A stretch of 6,261 bases of DNA, from positions 1 to 6,261 of the forward strand of contig JAGCIZ010000210.1 in the NCBI GenBank assembly GCA_017648235.1. The letters are read 5' to 3'. Of the stretch, positions 1 to 5,806 are shown piece after piece (the first letter of the stretch is position 1; each line of letters starts with the position of its first letter). A program made the translations under genes and the position numbers. The DNA is from Paludibacteraceae bacterium. GTDB lineage: Bacteria; Bacteroidota; Bacteroidia; Bacteroidales; Paludibacteraceae. The notes beneath the pieces were generated by a model. The model was given only the letters and a program-made list of their open reading frames with translations. It did not search any database and had not been told where the DNA came from.

Positions 1-368
1 AAATCGTGTTCTATGGCCATGTAAAGGTTGGAAATAGTTTGTGCTTGAACACCCTGTGTAGCATCTACAATGAGCAAAGCTCCCTCGCATGCTGCAATTG
101 AACGAGAAACTTCGTACGAAAAGTCGACGTGTCCCGGAGTGTCAATCAAGTTGAGGGTATAGTTTTCGTTATTGTATTTGTAACTCATCTGAATGGCGTG
201 ACTCTTAATGGTAATACCACGTTCGCGCTCAAGATCCATATTGTCTAGAACTTGTTCTTGGAGATCTTTTTCGGAAACAGTTTGCGTTTGCTCCAGTAAA
301 CGATCTGCCAACGTGCTTTTTCCATGATCAATATGAGCTATAATACAGAAGTTGCGAATATTTTTCAT
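1..368 (-). CDS. lepA: Elongation factor 4 (LepA), N-terminal part, runs off the left edge
   Basis: This is a ribosome-associated translational GTPase that acts on stalled or mispositioned elongating ribosomes in the cytoplasm. Only the first 122 codons are present; the family is usually about 600 residues, so most of the gene lies left of the window. The reverse-strand reading begins MKNIRNFCIIAHIDHGKSTL. It shows the G1 P-loop AHIDHGKST at residues 11-19, the G2 region RGITIK at 50-55 and the G3 motif DTPGH at 76-80. The sequence following G3 (VDFSYEVSRS, then GALLIVDATQGVQAQT) is typical of LepA rather than of EF-G or TypA. The ATG at 368 is the natural start because only two residues (MK) precede the conserved N-terminal strand. 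A -7 box lies 20 bases upstream. The gene is divergent from pyrB. Identity is near certain; the missing C-terminal domains cannot be checked. Confidence 0.96.
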   Translation of the reverse strand, partial: MKNIRNFCIIAHIDHGKSTLADRLLEQTQTVSEKDLQEQVLDNMDLERERGITIKSHAIQMSYKYNNENYTLNLIDTPGHVDFSYEVSRSIAACEGALLIVDATQGVQAQTISNLYMAIEHD

Positions 369-387
369 CGTTTCTCTAAAATTTGTG

Positions 388-395
388 CAAAGATA
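388..395 (-). promoter_or_regulatory. Predicted -7 promoter box for lepA
   Basis: Read on the minus strand this is TATCTTTG, an exact match to the Bacteroidota -7 consensus TAnnTTTG. It lies 20 bases upstream of the lepA ATG, so the implied leader is only about a dozen bases, which is common in this phylum. No clear -33 TTTG is seen at the expected distance. Confidence 0.55.
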
Positions 396-556
396 AGAAA
401 AAGTAGGTAGAGAAAAGAGAGATATTGTTTCTGCTCTGTTGACTGATGCTTTTCTTTTTTTAGATATGTTGTGTCATGTTGTTTGTGGATGAAGAATTGT
501 GAAAATTCATCAAAAAAAGCAAAAATAAATTTTATCACTAATACGGATAAAATCAT

Positions 557-564
557 TATTTTTG
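557..564 (+). promoter_or_regulatory. Possible -7 promoter box for pyrB
   Basis: TATTTTTG matches TAnnTTTG and ends 15 bases before the pyrB ATG at 580. The only candidate -33 element is a weak TTTA at 531-534, 22 bases upstream. The region is AT-rich, so a chance match is possible. Confidence 0.35.
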
Positions 565-579
565 TCAAAAATAAGACGT

Positions 580-1497
580 ATGAAAAATCTTGTATCTATT
601 GCCGATTGCTCTAAGCAGCAATTGCTTGAAATTCTTTCGTTGGCCGCGAAATTTGAGGAAAATCCTAATCAAAAAATCTTGGATGGAAAAATTGTTGCAA
701 CGCTTTTTTTTGAACCATCAACACGAACACGATTAAGCTTTGAAACTGCAGTAAATCGTCTTGGCGGGCGAGTTATAGGTTTTTCTGATGCTGCAACAAG
801 CAGTTCGTCGAAAGGAGAAACATTGCACGATACAATTCAGATTGTGAACAATTATGCCGATGTAATAGTTATGAGACATCATTTAGACGGAGCAGCCCGG
901 TATGCATCAGAAGTGTCGCGTGTACCAATTGTTAATGCAGGTGACGGCTCCAATCAGCATCCTTCACAAACTCTTCTAGATTTGTATTCCATTCAAAAAA
1001 CACAAGGAACGCTCGAAAATTTGCATATTTGTTTGGTTGGCGATTTGAAATATGGACGCACGGTACATTCTCTTATTATGGCAATGGTACATTTCAATCC
1101 CACTTTTCATTTTATTTCTCCAAACGAATTGCAAATGCCAGAGGAGTACAAGATTTTCTGCAGAAAAAACAATATAAAATTTACCGAAAGTACAGAATTG
1201 GATGGCAACTTTAACAATGCCGATATTTTGTATATGACACGAGTTCAACGCGAACGTTTTCAAGACCCAATGGAATATGAAAAGGTCAAAAACGTGTATA
1301 CACTCAAAAAATCCATGTTAGAGGATTCTAAACCCAATTTGCGTATTCTTCATCCACTTCCTCGAGTTGGAGAAATTGATGTGGACGTAGATTCAAGTGA
1401 AAAAGCATACTACTTTCAGCAAGCGCAAAACGGATTATATATCCGTCAAGCAATACTCTGCATGGTGCTCGGCATTGACGGACTTGTTGAGGATTGA
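580..1497 (+). CDS. pyrB: Aspartate carbamoyltransferase catalytic subunit
   Basis: This enzyme joins carbamoyl phosphate to L-aspartate, giving N-carbamoyl-L-aspartate, the first committed step of pyrimidine synthesis in the cytoplasm. The carbamoyl-phosphate loop FFEPSTRTRLSFE is at residues 43-55, with the S-x-K-GET loop at about 77-81. Further on are MRHHLDGAARYASE, NAGDGSNQHPSQTLLDLYS and the late HPLPRV loop, all characteristic of ATCase rather than of ornithine carbamoyltransferase. The length of 305 residues is normal. I chose the ATG at 580. An in-frame TTG at 562 would add six residues (MSKIRR) not expected in the family, and it falls inside the candidate -7 box. Most Bacteroidales carry pyrI (the regulatory subunit) directly downstream, but here a DUF1599 gene follows after 41 bases. 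Allosteric control by nucleotides would therefore need a pyrI elsewhere. All active-site motifs are intact. Confidence 0.96.
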   Translation: MKNLVSIADCSKQQLLEILSLAAKFEENPNQKILDGKIVATLFFEPSTRTRLSFETAVNRLGGRVIGFSDAATSSSSKGETLHDTIQIVNNYADVIVMRHHLDGAARYASEVSRVPIVNAGDGSNQHPSQTLLDLYSIQKTQGTLENLHICLVGDLKYGRTVHSLIMAMVHFNPTFHFISPNELQMPEEYKIFCRKNNIKFTESTELDGNFNNADILYMTRVQRERFQDPMEYEKVKNVYTLKKSMLEDSKPNLRILHPLPRVGEIDVDVDSSEKAYYFQQAQNGLYIRQAILCMVLGIDGLVED

Positions 1498-1516
1498 AAT
1501 AGATTTTTTATCTTTG
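1486..1516 (+). promoter_or_regulatory. Predicted promoter for the DUF1599-DoxX-tpiA group
   Basis: The -7 box TATCTTTG (1509-1516) is an exact TAnnTTTG match. A GTTG at 1486-1489 lies 19 bases upstream as a near -33 element, within the last codons of pyrB. The implied start of transcription is roughly 15 bases before the ATG at 1539. This suggests that the downstream group can be transcribed separately from pyrB, although readthrough from pyrB is also possible since no terminator lies between them. Confidence 0.55.
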
Positions 1517-1538
1517 TCAGAAAGTTTTTTAAAGAGTT

Positions 1539-2093
1539 ATGACCACCGAAGAACAATTTGATTATGCGCTAGCAAAATGTCGTCAGATTTTTGAAAAAAA
1601 ACTGTTGGACTACGGAGCTTCATGGCGTTTATTTCGCCCTCAAAGCATTACAGACCAACTTTTTATAAAAGCAAAGCGTATCCGACAACTTGAAACTACA
1701 GGAGTAAACCTTGTGGGTGATGATATTTACAGCGAGTTGATGGCAATTGTTAATTATGGAATAGTTGCTCTCATTCAGTTAGAACTTGGCTTTGCAGATA
1801 CTACCGACATCAATAATGAAAAAGCTCTTGCGCTTTACGATAAATATGCCAAGGAAGCTAAAATCTTGATGATGGCCAAAAACCACGATTACGACGAAGC
1901 GTGGCGCGGAATGCGTGTTACTTCATATACCGATTTTATTCTCACAAAAATCTGTAGAAACAAAGAGATTGAAGACAATAACGGAAAAACTCTTGTGTCA
2001 GAAGGCGTAGAAGGCAACTATTTTGACATGGTAAATTATGCTATTTTTGGATTGATAAAAAAAAATGAAGAAAAGGGCAACAAGAAAGCATAA
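1539..2093 (+). CDS. DUF1599 (nucleotide modification-associated domain 1) protein
   Basis: This is a conserved 184-residue cytoplasmic protein typical of Bacteroidota; its biochemical role is not established. The Pfam family DUF1599 is also called nucleotide modification-associated domain 1, a name that comes from comparative genomics and not from an assay. The protein contains two diverged copies of one unit. Copy A (about residues 24-82) runs from DYGASWR to NYGIVALIQLE. Copy B (about 117-174) runs from DYDEAWR to NYAIFGLIKK. Both share D-Y-x-x-x-W-R, a conserved R/K-rich helix and a final N-Y-x-I. There is no signal peptide or membrane segment. The ATG at 1539 follows a good promoter. The 3' end overlaps the DoxX gene by 29 bases, indicating coupled expression. 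The adjacency DUF1599-DoxX-tpiA is, from memory, a recurring order in Bacteroidales. Family assignment is strong; function is unknown. Confidence 0.88.
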   Translation: MTTEEQFDYALAKCRQIFEKKLLDYGASWRLFRPQSITDQLFIKAKRIRQLETTGVNLVGDDIYSELMAIVNYGIVALIQLELGFADTTDINNEKALALYDKYAKEAKILMMAKNHDYDEAWRGMRVTSYTDFILTKICRNKEIEDNNGKTLVSEGVEGNYFDMVNYAIFGLIKKNEEKGNKKA

Positions 2094-3243
2094 TAAAGGG
2101 AACAATTCGGGAGTTTTCGTTCGTGTTATTTGTCAAATTATTTTAGGAATAAGTTTTGCTTTTTCTGGATTTGTAAAGGCAATTGACCCACTTGGCTCTA
2201 CCTATAAAATAGAAGATTATCTTACTGCTTTTGGACCATTCTTTGAGCATTTTGCATTTCTTGCCTTTCCGTTAAGTGTTTTGTTGGCTGCGGTAGAATT
2301 CACAATGGGTGTAAATTTCTTGCTTGGGGCCAATGTAAGATTGACTAAGTGGATAGCGTTGTTCTTTATGTTAGTGATGACTCCGCTCACACTTTACATT
2401 GCGCTTGAAAATCCTGTTACTGACTGTGGATGTTTTGGAGATGCCATAGTGTTGAGCAACTGGGCAACATTTTGGAAAAACATTGGTTTTTCTCTTCTCG
2501 TTTTGCTTTTGTTTGTACTTCCTAGTTTTTCGAAAAATATTTATTTCAACTATCAAAAGTGGATAATAACATCTGTAGCTTTTTCGGCTTCTGTGCTGAT
2601 ATCTATCTATTGCCTTCGTCATTTGCCGATAATCGATTTTAGACCATATAAAATTGGAACCGACATTGTAAAAAGTATGGAGGTGCCCGAGGGTGCAAAG
2701 TCGGATGTTTACGAAACAACGTTTATTTATGCAAAAGATGGCGTTGAAAAGGAATTTACACTTGCCAATTTCCCCGACGAAAACGATGGTTGGGTTTTTA
2801 TTGAGCAAAAAACTACTTTGATAGAAAAGGGTTACGAACCGCCTATTCACGATTTTTCGATAGTGAACGCAATGGGCGACGATATTACTTATGAGGTTCT
2901 TGAAAAAGAAGGTTTTACATTTTTGCTCATTGCCTATGATGTGAATAAAGCCGAACATAAGTTTAATGAGAAAATAGCGAGCATCAATCAGCTTGCTCAA
3001 TACGGCGATATAGATTTTTATGCCTTAACAGCTTCTGTTGATGAAGATATTGAAAAGTATAGCGAATTGGCAAACGCAACTTACGAATGGTGTAAGACAG
3101 ATCCCATTACACTCAAAACTATTATTAGAGCTAATCCGGGATTGGTGTTGATAAAAGATGGAATCATCATTGGCAAATGGAACAGCAGAGATATTCCATC
3201 GGCAAAAGAGATGCAAGAAGAATTTTTATTACAAAATAACTAA
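2065..3243 (+). CDS. DoxX/MauE-type membrane protein with thioredoxin-like C-terminal domain
   Basis: This 392-residue inner-membrane protein probably takes part in thiol-disulfide or redox chemistry at the membrane; the substrate is unknown. A basic N-terminus (KKRATRKHNK) precedes about five hydrophobic segments near residues 17-38, 60-90, 95-113, 137-155 and 167-184. A CGCFG motif lies at 121-125 after the third, the cysteine pair seen in MauE-like members of the DoxX group. The C-terminal part (about 262-392) has a thioredoxin/TlpA-like outline: HDFSIVNAMGDDIT, the strand FLLIAYD, and ANPGLVLIKDGIIIGKW with the cis-Pro-like NPG. No CxxC follows the strand where the redox-active pair would sit, so this domain is probably not an oxidoreductase on its own. 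The start overlaps DUF1599 by 29 bases, and tpiA begins 13 bases after the stop. Family call is good; the exact role is inference. Confidence 0.85.
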   Translation: MKKRATRKHNKGNNSGVFVRVICQIILGISFAFSGFVKAIDPLGSTYKIEDYLTAFGPFFEHFAFLAFPLSVLLAAVEFTMGVNFLLGANVRLTKWIALFFMLVMTPLTLYIALENPVTDCGCFGDAIVLSNWATFWKNIGFSLLVLLLFVLPSFSKNIYFNYQKWIITSVAFSASVLISIYCLRHLPIIDFRPYKIGTDIVKSMEVPEGAKSDVYETTFIYAKDGVEKEFTLANFPDENDGWVFIEQKTTLIEKGYEPPIHDFSIVNAMGDDITYEVLEKEGFTFLLIAYDVNKAEHKFNEKIASINQLAQYGDIDFYALTASVDEDIEKYSELANATYEWCKTDPITLKTIIRANPGLVLIKDGIIIGKWNSRDIPSAKEMQEEFLLQNN

Positions 3244-3256
3244 AGTATAATTGAGT

Positions 3257-4006
3257 ATGAGAAAAAACATTGTAGCAGGTAACTGGAAAATGAATAAAAA
3301 CCTGCAAGAAGGTGTAGCTTTGGCTACTGAATTGAAAGAAATTGTTTCTAACCCAAATTGCGAAGTGATTATTGGAACTCCATTCATTCACTTGGCTACA
3401 GTAAGCGAATTGCTTAAAGATAACGTTATTAAAGTTTCTGCTGAAAACTGTGCCGACAAAGCTTCTGGTGCTTACACTGGCGAAGTTTCTGCCGAAATGG
3501 TAAAATCAACTGGTGCAGAATATTGCATCCTTGGTCATAGCGAACGTCGTGCTTACTATGGTGAAACTTACGAAATTCTTAAAGAAAAAGTACAATTGGC
3601 TTTGGCTAACGATTTGAAACCTATTTTCTGCATTGGAGAAGTAAAAGAAGAACGTGAAGCAGGAAAACAAAACGAAGTGGTAAAAGCTCAACTTGAAGGT
3701 TCTGTATTCAACCTTTCTGCTGAAGATTTCGGAAAAATCGTTTTGGCTTACGAACCAGTTTGGGCTATTGGTACTGGCTTGACTGCAACTCCAGAACAAG
3801 CACAAGAAATTCACGCATACATTCGTGGTTTGGTAGCTGAAAAATATGGCAACGAAGTTGCTGACAACTGTACAATTCTTTACGGCGGTAGCTGTAATGC
3901 TAAAAACGCAGCAGGTCTTTTCGCAAATCCTGACATCGATGGTGGACTTATCGGAGGAGCTTCACTAAAAGCAGAAGACTTCAAAGCAATTATCGACGCA
4001 TTCTAA
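3257..4006 (+). CDS. tpiA: Triose-phosphate isomerase
   Basis: This glycolytic and gluconeogenic enzyme interconverts dihydroxyacetone phosphate and glyceraldehyde 3-phosphate in the cytoplasm. The 249 residues form one TIM barrel of normal length. Key residues are all present: N9 and K11 in GNWKMN, the electrophile H94 in LGHSERR, the catalytic base E166 in AYEPVWAIGTG with the flexible loop 6 that follows, and the phosphate-binding YGGS at 209-212. I chose the ATG at 3257 because it places the first strand (MRKNIVAGNWK) as in the family. An in-frame TTG at 3251 would only add two residues. The gene lies 13 bases after the DoxX gene, with no separate promoter seen, so it is probably cotranscribed with it. 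A hairpin terminator lies about 20 bases downstream. No SPOR-domain or folE gene follows, unlike the order I recall from Bacteroides. Confidence 0.98.
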   Translation: MRKNIVAGNWKMNKNLQEGVALATELKEIVSNPNCEVIIGTPFIHLATVSELLKDNVIKVSAENCADKASGAYTGEVSAEMVKSTGAEYCILGHSERRAYYGETYEILKEKVQLALANDLKPIFCIGEVKEEREAGKQNEVVKAQLEGSVFNLSAEDFGKIVLAYEPVWAIGTGLTATPEQAQEIHAYIRGLVAEKYGNEVADNCTILYGGSCNAKNAAGLFANPDIDGGLIGGASLKAEDFKAIIDAF

Positions 4007-4025
4007 TTTTAGAATCTATAAAGAG

Positions 4026-4059
4026 AAAAAGGAAGTACCGTAAGTTACTTCCTTTTTTT
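4026..4059 (+). terminator. Rho-independent terminator after tpiA
   Basis: A perfect 12-base-pair stem (4026-4037 with 4046-4057, core GGAAGTA/TACTTCC) encloses an 8-base loop and runs into a T-tract (4053-4059). It ends the rightward transcript 20 bases after the tpiA stop. Confidence 0.85.
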
Positions 4060-4080
4060 ATGCTTATTTTGTGATTATAT

Positions 4081-4117
4081 AAAAAAGAGAGGAACTCAAA
4101 TTTGAGTTCCTCCTTTT
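4081..4117. terminator. Palindromic two-way terminator between tpiA and HU
   Basis: Positions 4089-4112 form a perfect 24-base palindrome centred on AAATTT. It has A-rich sequence on the left (4081-4086) and CCTTTT on the right. It can therefore terminate the leftward HU transcript (T-tract on the minus strand, 26 bases past the HU stop) and also back up the rightward tpiA terminator. Confidence 0.75.
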
Positions 4118-4138
4118 CTTAATAAGAAAAAAATCTTA

Positions 4139-4411
4139 TTAGTTTACTTTTTCTGCCAATTCTGCACCAGCTTTGAATTTAGCAACTTTCTTAGCAGGAA
4201 TTTCGATAGCTTGTTTTGTTGCAGGGTTAACACCTTGGCGAGCACCACGTTCAGCAACTGAGAATGTACCGAAACCAATCAAACTAACTTTGTCACCATT
4301 TGCAAGTGCATTGCTGATAGCGTCCAATGTTGCATCCAAAGCAAGTTTAGCGCTAGCTTTGCTGATTTGAGCTTGTTCAGCAATTACATTGATCAAATCT
4401 TTCTTGTTCAT
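4139..4411 (-). CDS. hup: HU family DNA-binding protein
   Basis: This is a small nucleoid protein that binds and bends DNA without strong sequence preference and works as a dimer. The 90 residues match the normal HU length. The N-terminal helices begin MNKKDLINVIAEQAQISKASAK. The dimer signature GFGTFSVAERGARQGVNPAT spans about residues 46-65, including the DNA-inserting arm with its N-P near 61-62. The C-terminus is the usual IEIPAKKVAKFKAGAELAEKVN. The gene is convergent with tpiA and divergent from the broken dam-type gene. It has a textbook promoter (4448-4478). The symbol follows general usage; which HU paralogue this is cannot be told. It lies next to the accessory block and looks fully intact. 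Confidence 0.95.
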   Translation of the reverse strand: MNKKDLINVIAEQAQISKASAKLALDATLDAISNALANGDKVSLIGFGTFSVAERGARQGVNPATKQAIEIPAKKVAKFKAGAELAEKVN

Positions 4412-4435
4412 AACTTATAAATTTAAAAAATAAAA

Positions 4436-4452
4436 CAAATATTTGCGCAAAT
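4436..4452. repeat. Two overlapping palindromes at the HU promoter
   Basis: CAAATATTTG (4436-4445) and ATTTGCGCAAAT (4441-4452) are perfect palindromes that share five bases. They overlap the HU -7 box and the expected transcription start, so they could be an operator. In AT-rich DNA the first is easily chance; the 12-base one is less so. Confidence 0.35.
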
Positions 4453-4478
4453 GTATGTATTCTAGTTTTAATAACAAA
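4448..4478 (-). promoter_or_regulatory. Predicted promoter for the HU gene
   Basis: On the minus strand there is TTTG at 4478-4475, a 19-base spacer, then TACATTTG at 4455-4448. Both match the Bacteroidota consensus (-33 TTTG, -7 TAnnTTTG) with the ideal spacing. The leader would be about 30 bases. Confidence 0.72.
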
Positions 4479-4571
4479 GCGTTTTTTAATGTTTTTCCGC
4501 CTTATAGCACCTTTAATTTAGTATTTAGTCAAATTTTTCTTACAATTCCGAAATTAAAAAGAAAAAGCCTT

Positions 4572-4603
4572 TTTGTTTGTTTCAACAAAAGAAAATACCT
4601 TTG
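4572..4603 (+). promoter_or_regulatory. Predicted promoter of the broken dam-type gene
   Basis: TTTG at 4572-4575, a 20-base spacer and TACCTTTG at 4596-4603 match the Bacteroidota -33 and -7 boxes. The ATG of the methylase remnant follows 20 bases later. The promoter seems intact although the gene is not, and it may now drive the genes inserted downstream. Confidence 0.65.
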
Positions 4604-4623
4604 TGATAGAAATTATTTAACCA

Positions 4624-4766
4624 ATGAAAGCGAAACCATTTGTAAATGGGTTGGCGGAAAGACGCAACTCATTGACCAACTCGAAGCAATGCTTCCAGCT
4701 GACTTTGACCAATGGGAGAATGTCACTTACATTGAGCCTTTTGTAGGCGGAGGAGCAATGCTATAA
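4624..4766 (+). pseudogene. Dam/DpnM-type adenine methylase, N-terminal remnant with frameshift
   Basis: This is the 5' piece of a MethyltransfD12 (alpha-class) DNA adenine-N6 methylase, the class of Dam and DpnM, many of which modify GATC. The ATG at 4624 gives MKAKPFV. The reading then has to shift at the AAA run 4644-4646, where one A is missing relative to a continuous gene, to continue as KWVGGKTQLIDQLEAMLP. It goes on to YIEPFVGGGAML, the SAM-binding motif I. Without the shift, the ATG frame stops at 4744-4746 after 40 residues. The shifted frame stops at 4764-4766, immediately after motif I. A whole enzyme is about 270-300 residues, so the target-recognition region and the catalytic DPPY are missing. 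An open frame reaching back to 4443 is not coding. GC is about 45% here (row 4621-4680), against much lower values in the following block. Confidence 0.85.
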
Positions 4767-4833
4767 AATTAGTCCATCAATATTTTATTATATAGAATAA
4801 CTTATTTTACGTTAAATTAAAATTTGTAATATT

Positions 4834-5553
4834 GTGAAAGCAAAGACACAGGAAGTTCAAGTTATAGAAAAATTACGAGAAGAAGGAGGTTGTGCAACCT
4901 TACGTAGATTAAATGAAATTGTTGATTTTTCTTTTTGGAAAACAAAAACACCAGAAGCATCAATTAGACGTATTGTTCAAAATAGCAATCAAATTTTTCG
5001 TATTCAACCTGGATTATGGGCTTTACAAGAAATGCGAGAAGAAATATTAAAAAAGTTTGATTTAAAAGATGGCGATAAAAAAAGTGAAGAACAATTTTCA
5101 CATGGATATTATCAAGGCTTACTTGTTGAAATAGGGAAAATGCATCATTATACAACTTATGTTCCAGCACAAGACAAAAATAGAAAATTTATAAATCAGC
5201 GACTTGGTGATATTGTAGATACTATTTCTTTACCTAATTTTACTTATGAAAATTTATTAAAAAAAGCAAAAACTGTTGATGTTATTTGGTTTAATACACG
5301 AAATATGCCATCTAATTTTTATGAAATAGAGCATACAACAGATATAAAAAATTCACTTACAAAATTTTATGAACTTCAAGATTTTTATGCTGTATTTCAT
5401 ATTGTTGCTGATATACACAGAAAGAAAGAGTATGAAGATAAATTGAATGTTTCAATGTTTGAATCTATTAAAAATCGTGTAAAATTTGTTGATTATAGTA
5501 AAGTTGCAGATATGTATGAAGGTTTATTAAAAGCTAATAACTCTAAATGGTAA
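4834..5553 (+). CDS. Putative restriction endonuclease: winged helix plus PD-(D/E)XK-like domain
   Basis: I do not recognise this 239-residue protein by name. Residues 1-68 look like a winged helix of the HARE-HTH type: a first helix (QEVQVIEKLREEGG), then KTKTPEASIRRIVQN, and IFRIQPGLWALQE as the wing. Such domains are often fused to restriction enzymes. The rest has the outline of a PD-(D/E)XK nuclease: E99 in GLLVEIG, D149 in VDVIWF, and E164 and E166 in FYEIEHTTD, followed by a long helix. The E...D...E-x-E set resembles BamHI (E77, D94, E111, E113), where Glu replaces the usual Lys. The start is GTG at 4834: a stop lies in frame at 4813 and the next Met is residue 67. Base composition is far more AT-rich than the core genes. 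Alternatives are a modification-dependent nuclease or a DNA-binding regulator. No intact methylase is in view. Confidence 0.6.
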   Translation: MKAKTQEVQVIEKLREEGGCATLRRLNEIVDFSFWKTKTPEASIRRIVQNSNQIFRIQPGLWALQEMREEILKKFDLKDGDKKSEEQFSHGYYQGLLVEIGKMHHYTTYVPAQDKNRKFINQRLGDIVDTISLPNFTYENLLKKAKTVDVIWFNTRNMPSNFYEIEHTTDIKNSLTKFYELQDFYAVFHIVADIHRKKEYEDKLNVSMFESIKNRVKFVDYSKVADMYEGLLKANNSKW

Positions 5554-5562
5554 TATTATAAA

Positions 5563-5787
5563 ATGCATAAAAAAATAAAAACTTTAGATTTAATCTCTTT
5601 TTTAAAAGATAATAGGTATAAATATTATAGTATTTCATTAATAATTAATAATTTAATAGTAGCCACACATACAATATCATACAGAAAATTTCATATATAC
5701 GATGAAGATATATTTGACAATACTATAAAATGGACAGAAAAAGAATTTTTAGAAGTATATAATAACGCAATTTGGTGTATTGATTAA
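5563..5787 (+). CDS. Small protein of unknown function (74 residues)
   Basis: I do not recognise this protein. It starts at ATG 5563, nine bases after the nuclease stop, so it is very likely in the same transcript. The N-terminus is basic (MHKKIKTLDLISFLKDNR). A stretch rich in Tyr, Ile and Leu (YYSISLIINNLIVATHTISY, about residues 21-40) is probably beta-structured; it contains two Asn and a His and is not a convincing membrane span. The C-terminal half is more acidic (YDEDIFDN, WTEKEFLEVYNNAIWCID). There is no signal peptide. The gene is extremely AT-rich (about 15% GC in the row 5581-5640), in keeping with the block. It could be an accessory or guard protein for the nuclease, but that rests on position alone. 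Confidence 0.5.
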   Translation: MHKKIKTLDLISFLKDNRYKYYSISLIINNLIVATHTISYRKFHIYDEDIFDNTIKWTEKEFLEVYNNAIWCID

Positions 5788-5806
5788 GTTTTATCGTAAA
5801 AATATT

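Noticed and set aside
488..511. Inverted repeat GATGAA...TTCATC in the lepA-pyrB gap
   Set aside because: Only six base pairs with a 12-base loop and no T-tract on either strand; easily chance in AT-rich DNA.
365..568. Minus-strand open frame of 67 codons upstream of lepA
   Set aside because: Low-complexity Phe/Lys/Gln-rich translation covering the lepA and pyrB promoter region and overlapping the lepA start; no family features.
562..579. TTG start for PyrB at 562
   Set aside because: It adds six residues not expected in the family and lies inside the candidate -7 box; the ATG at 580 gives the usual N-terminus.
2371..3000. Long minus-strand frame of 209 codons opposite the DoxX gene
   Set aside because: Shadow of a well supported gene; the translation is rich in Cys, Lys and Phe with no recognisable domain.
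4443..4643. Upstream part of the open frame that ends in the methylase remnant
   Set aside because: It crosses the HU promoter and the methylase promoter, and the translation before KWVGGK has no methylase character; the true start is the ATG at 4624 in another frame.
4834..4848. Similarity of the nuclease start (MKAKT) to the methylase start (MKAKP)
   Set aside because: Eleven of 15 bases match, but the two proteins differ completely after that; A-rich initiation regions make this likely by chance, so no duplication is claimed.
4964..5170. Minus-strand frame of 68 codons inside the nuclease gene
   Set aside because: Shadow frame in AT-rich coding sequence, without recognisable features.
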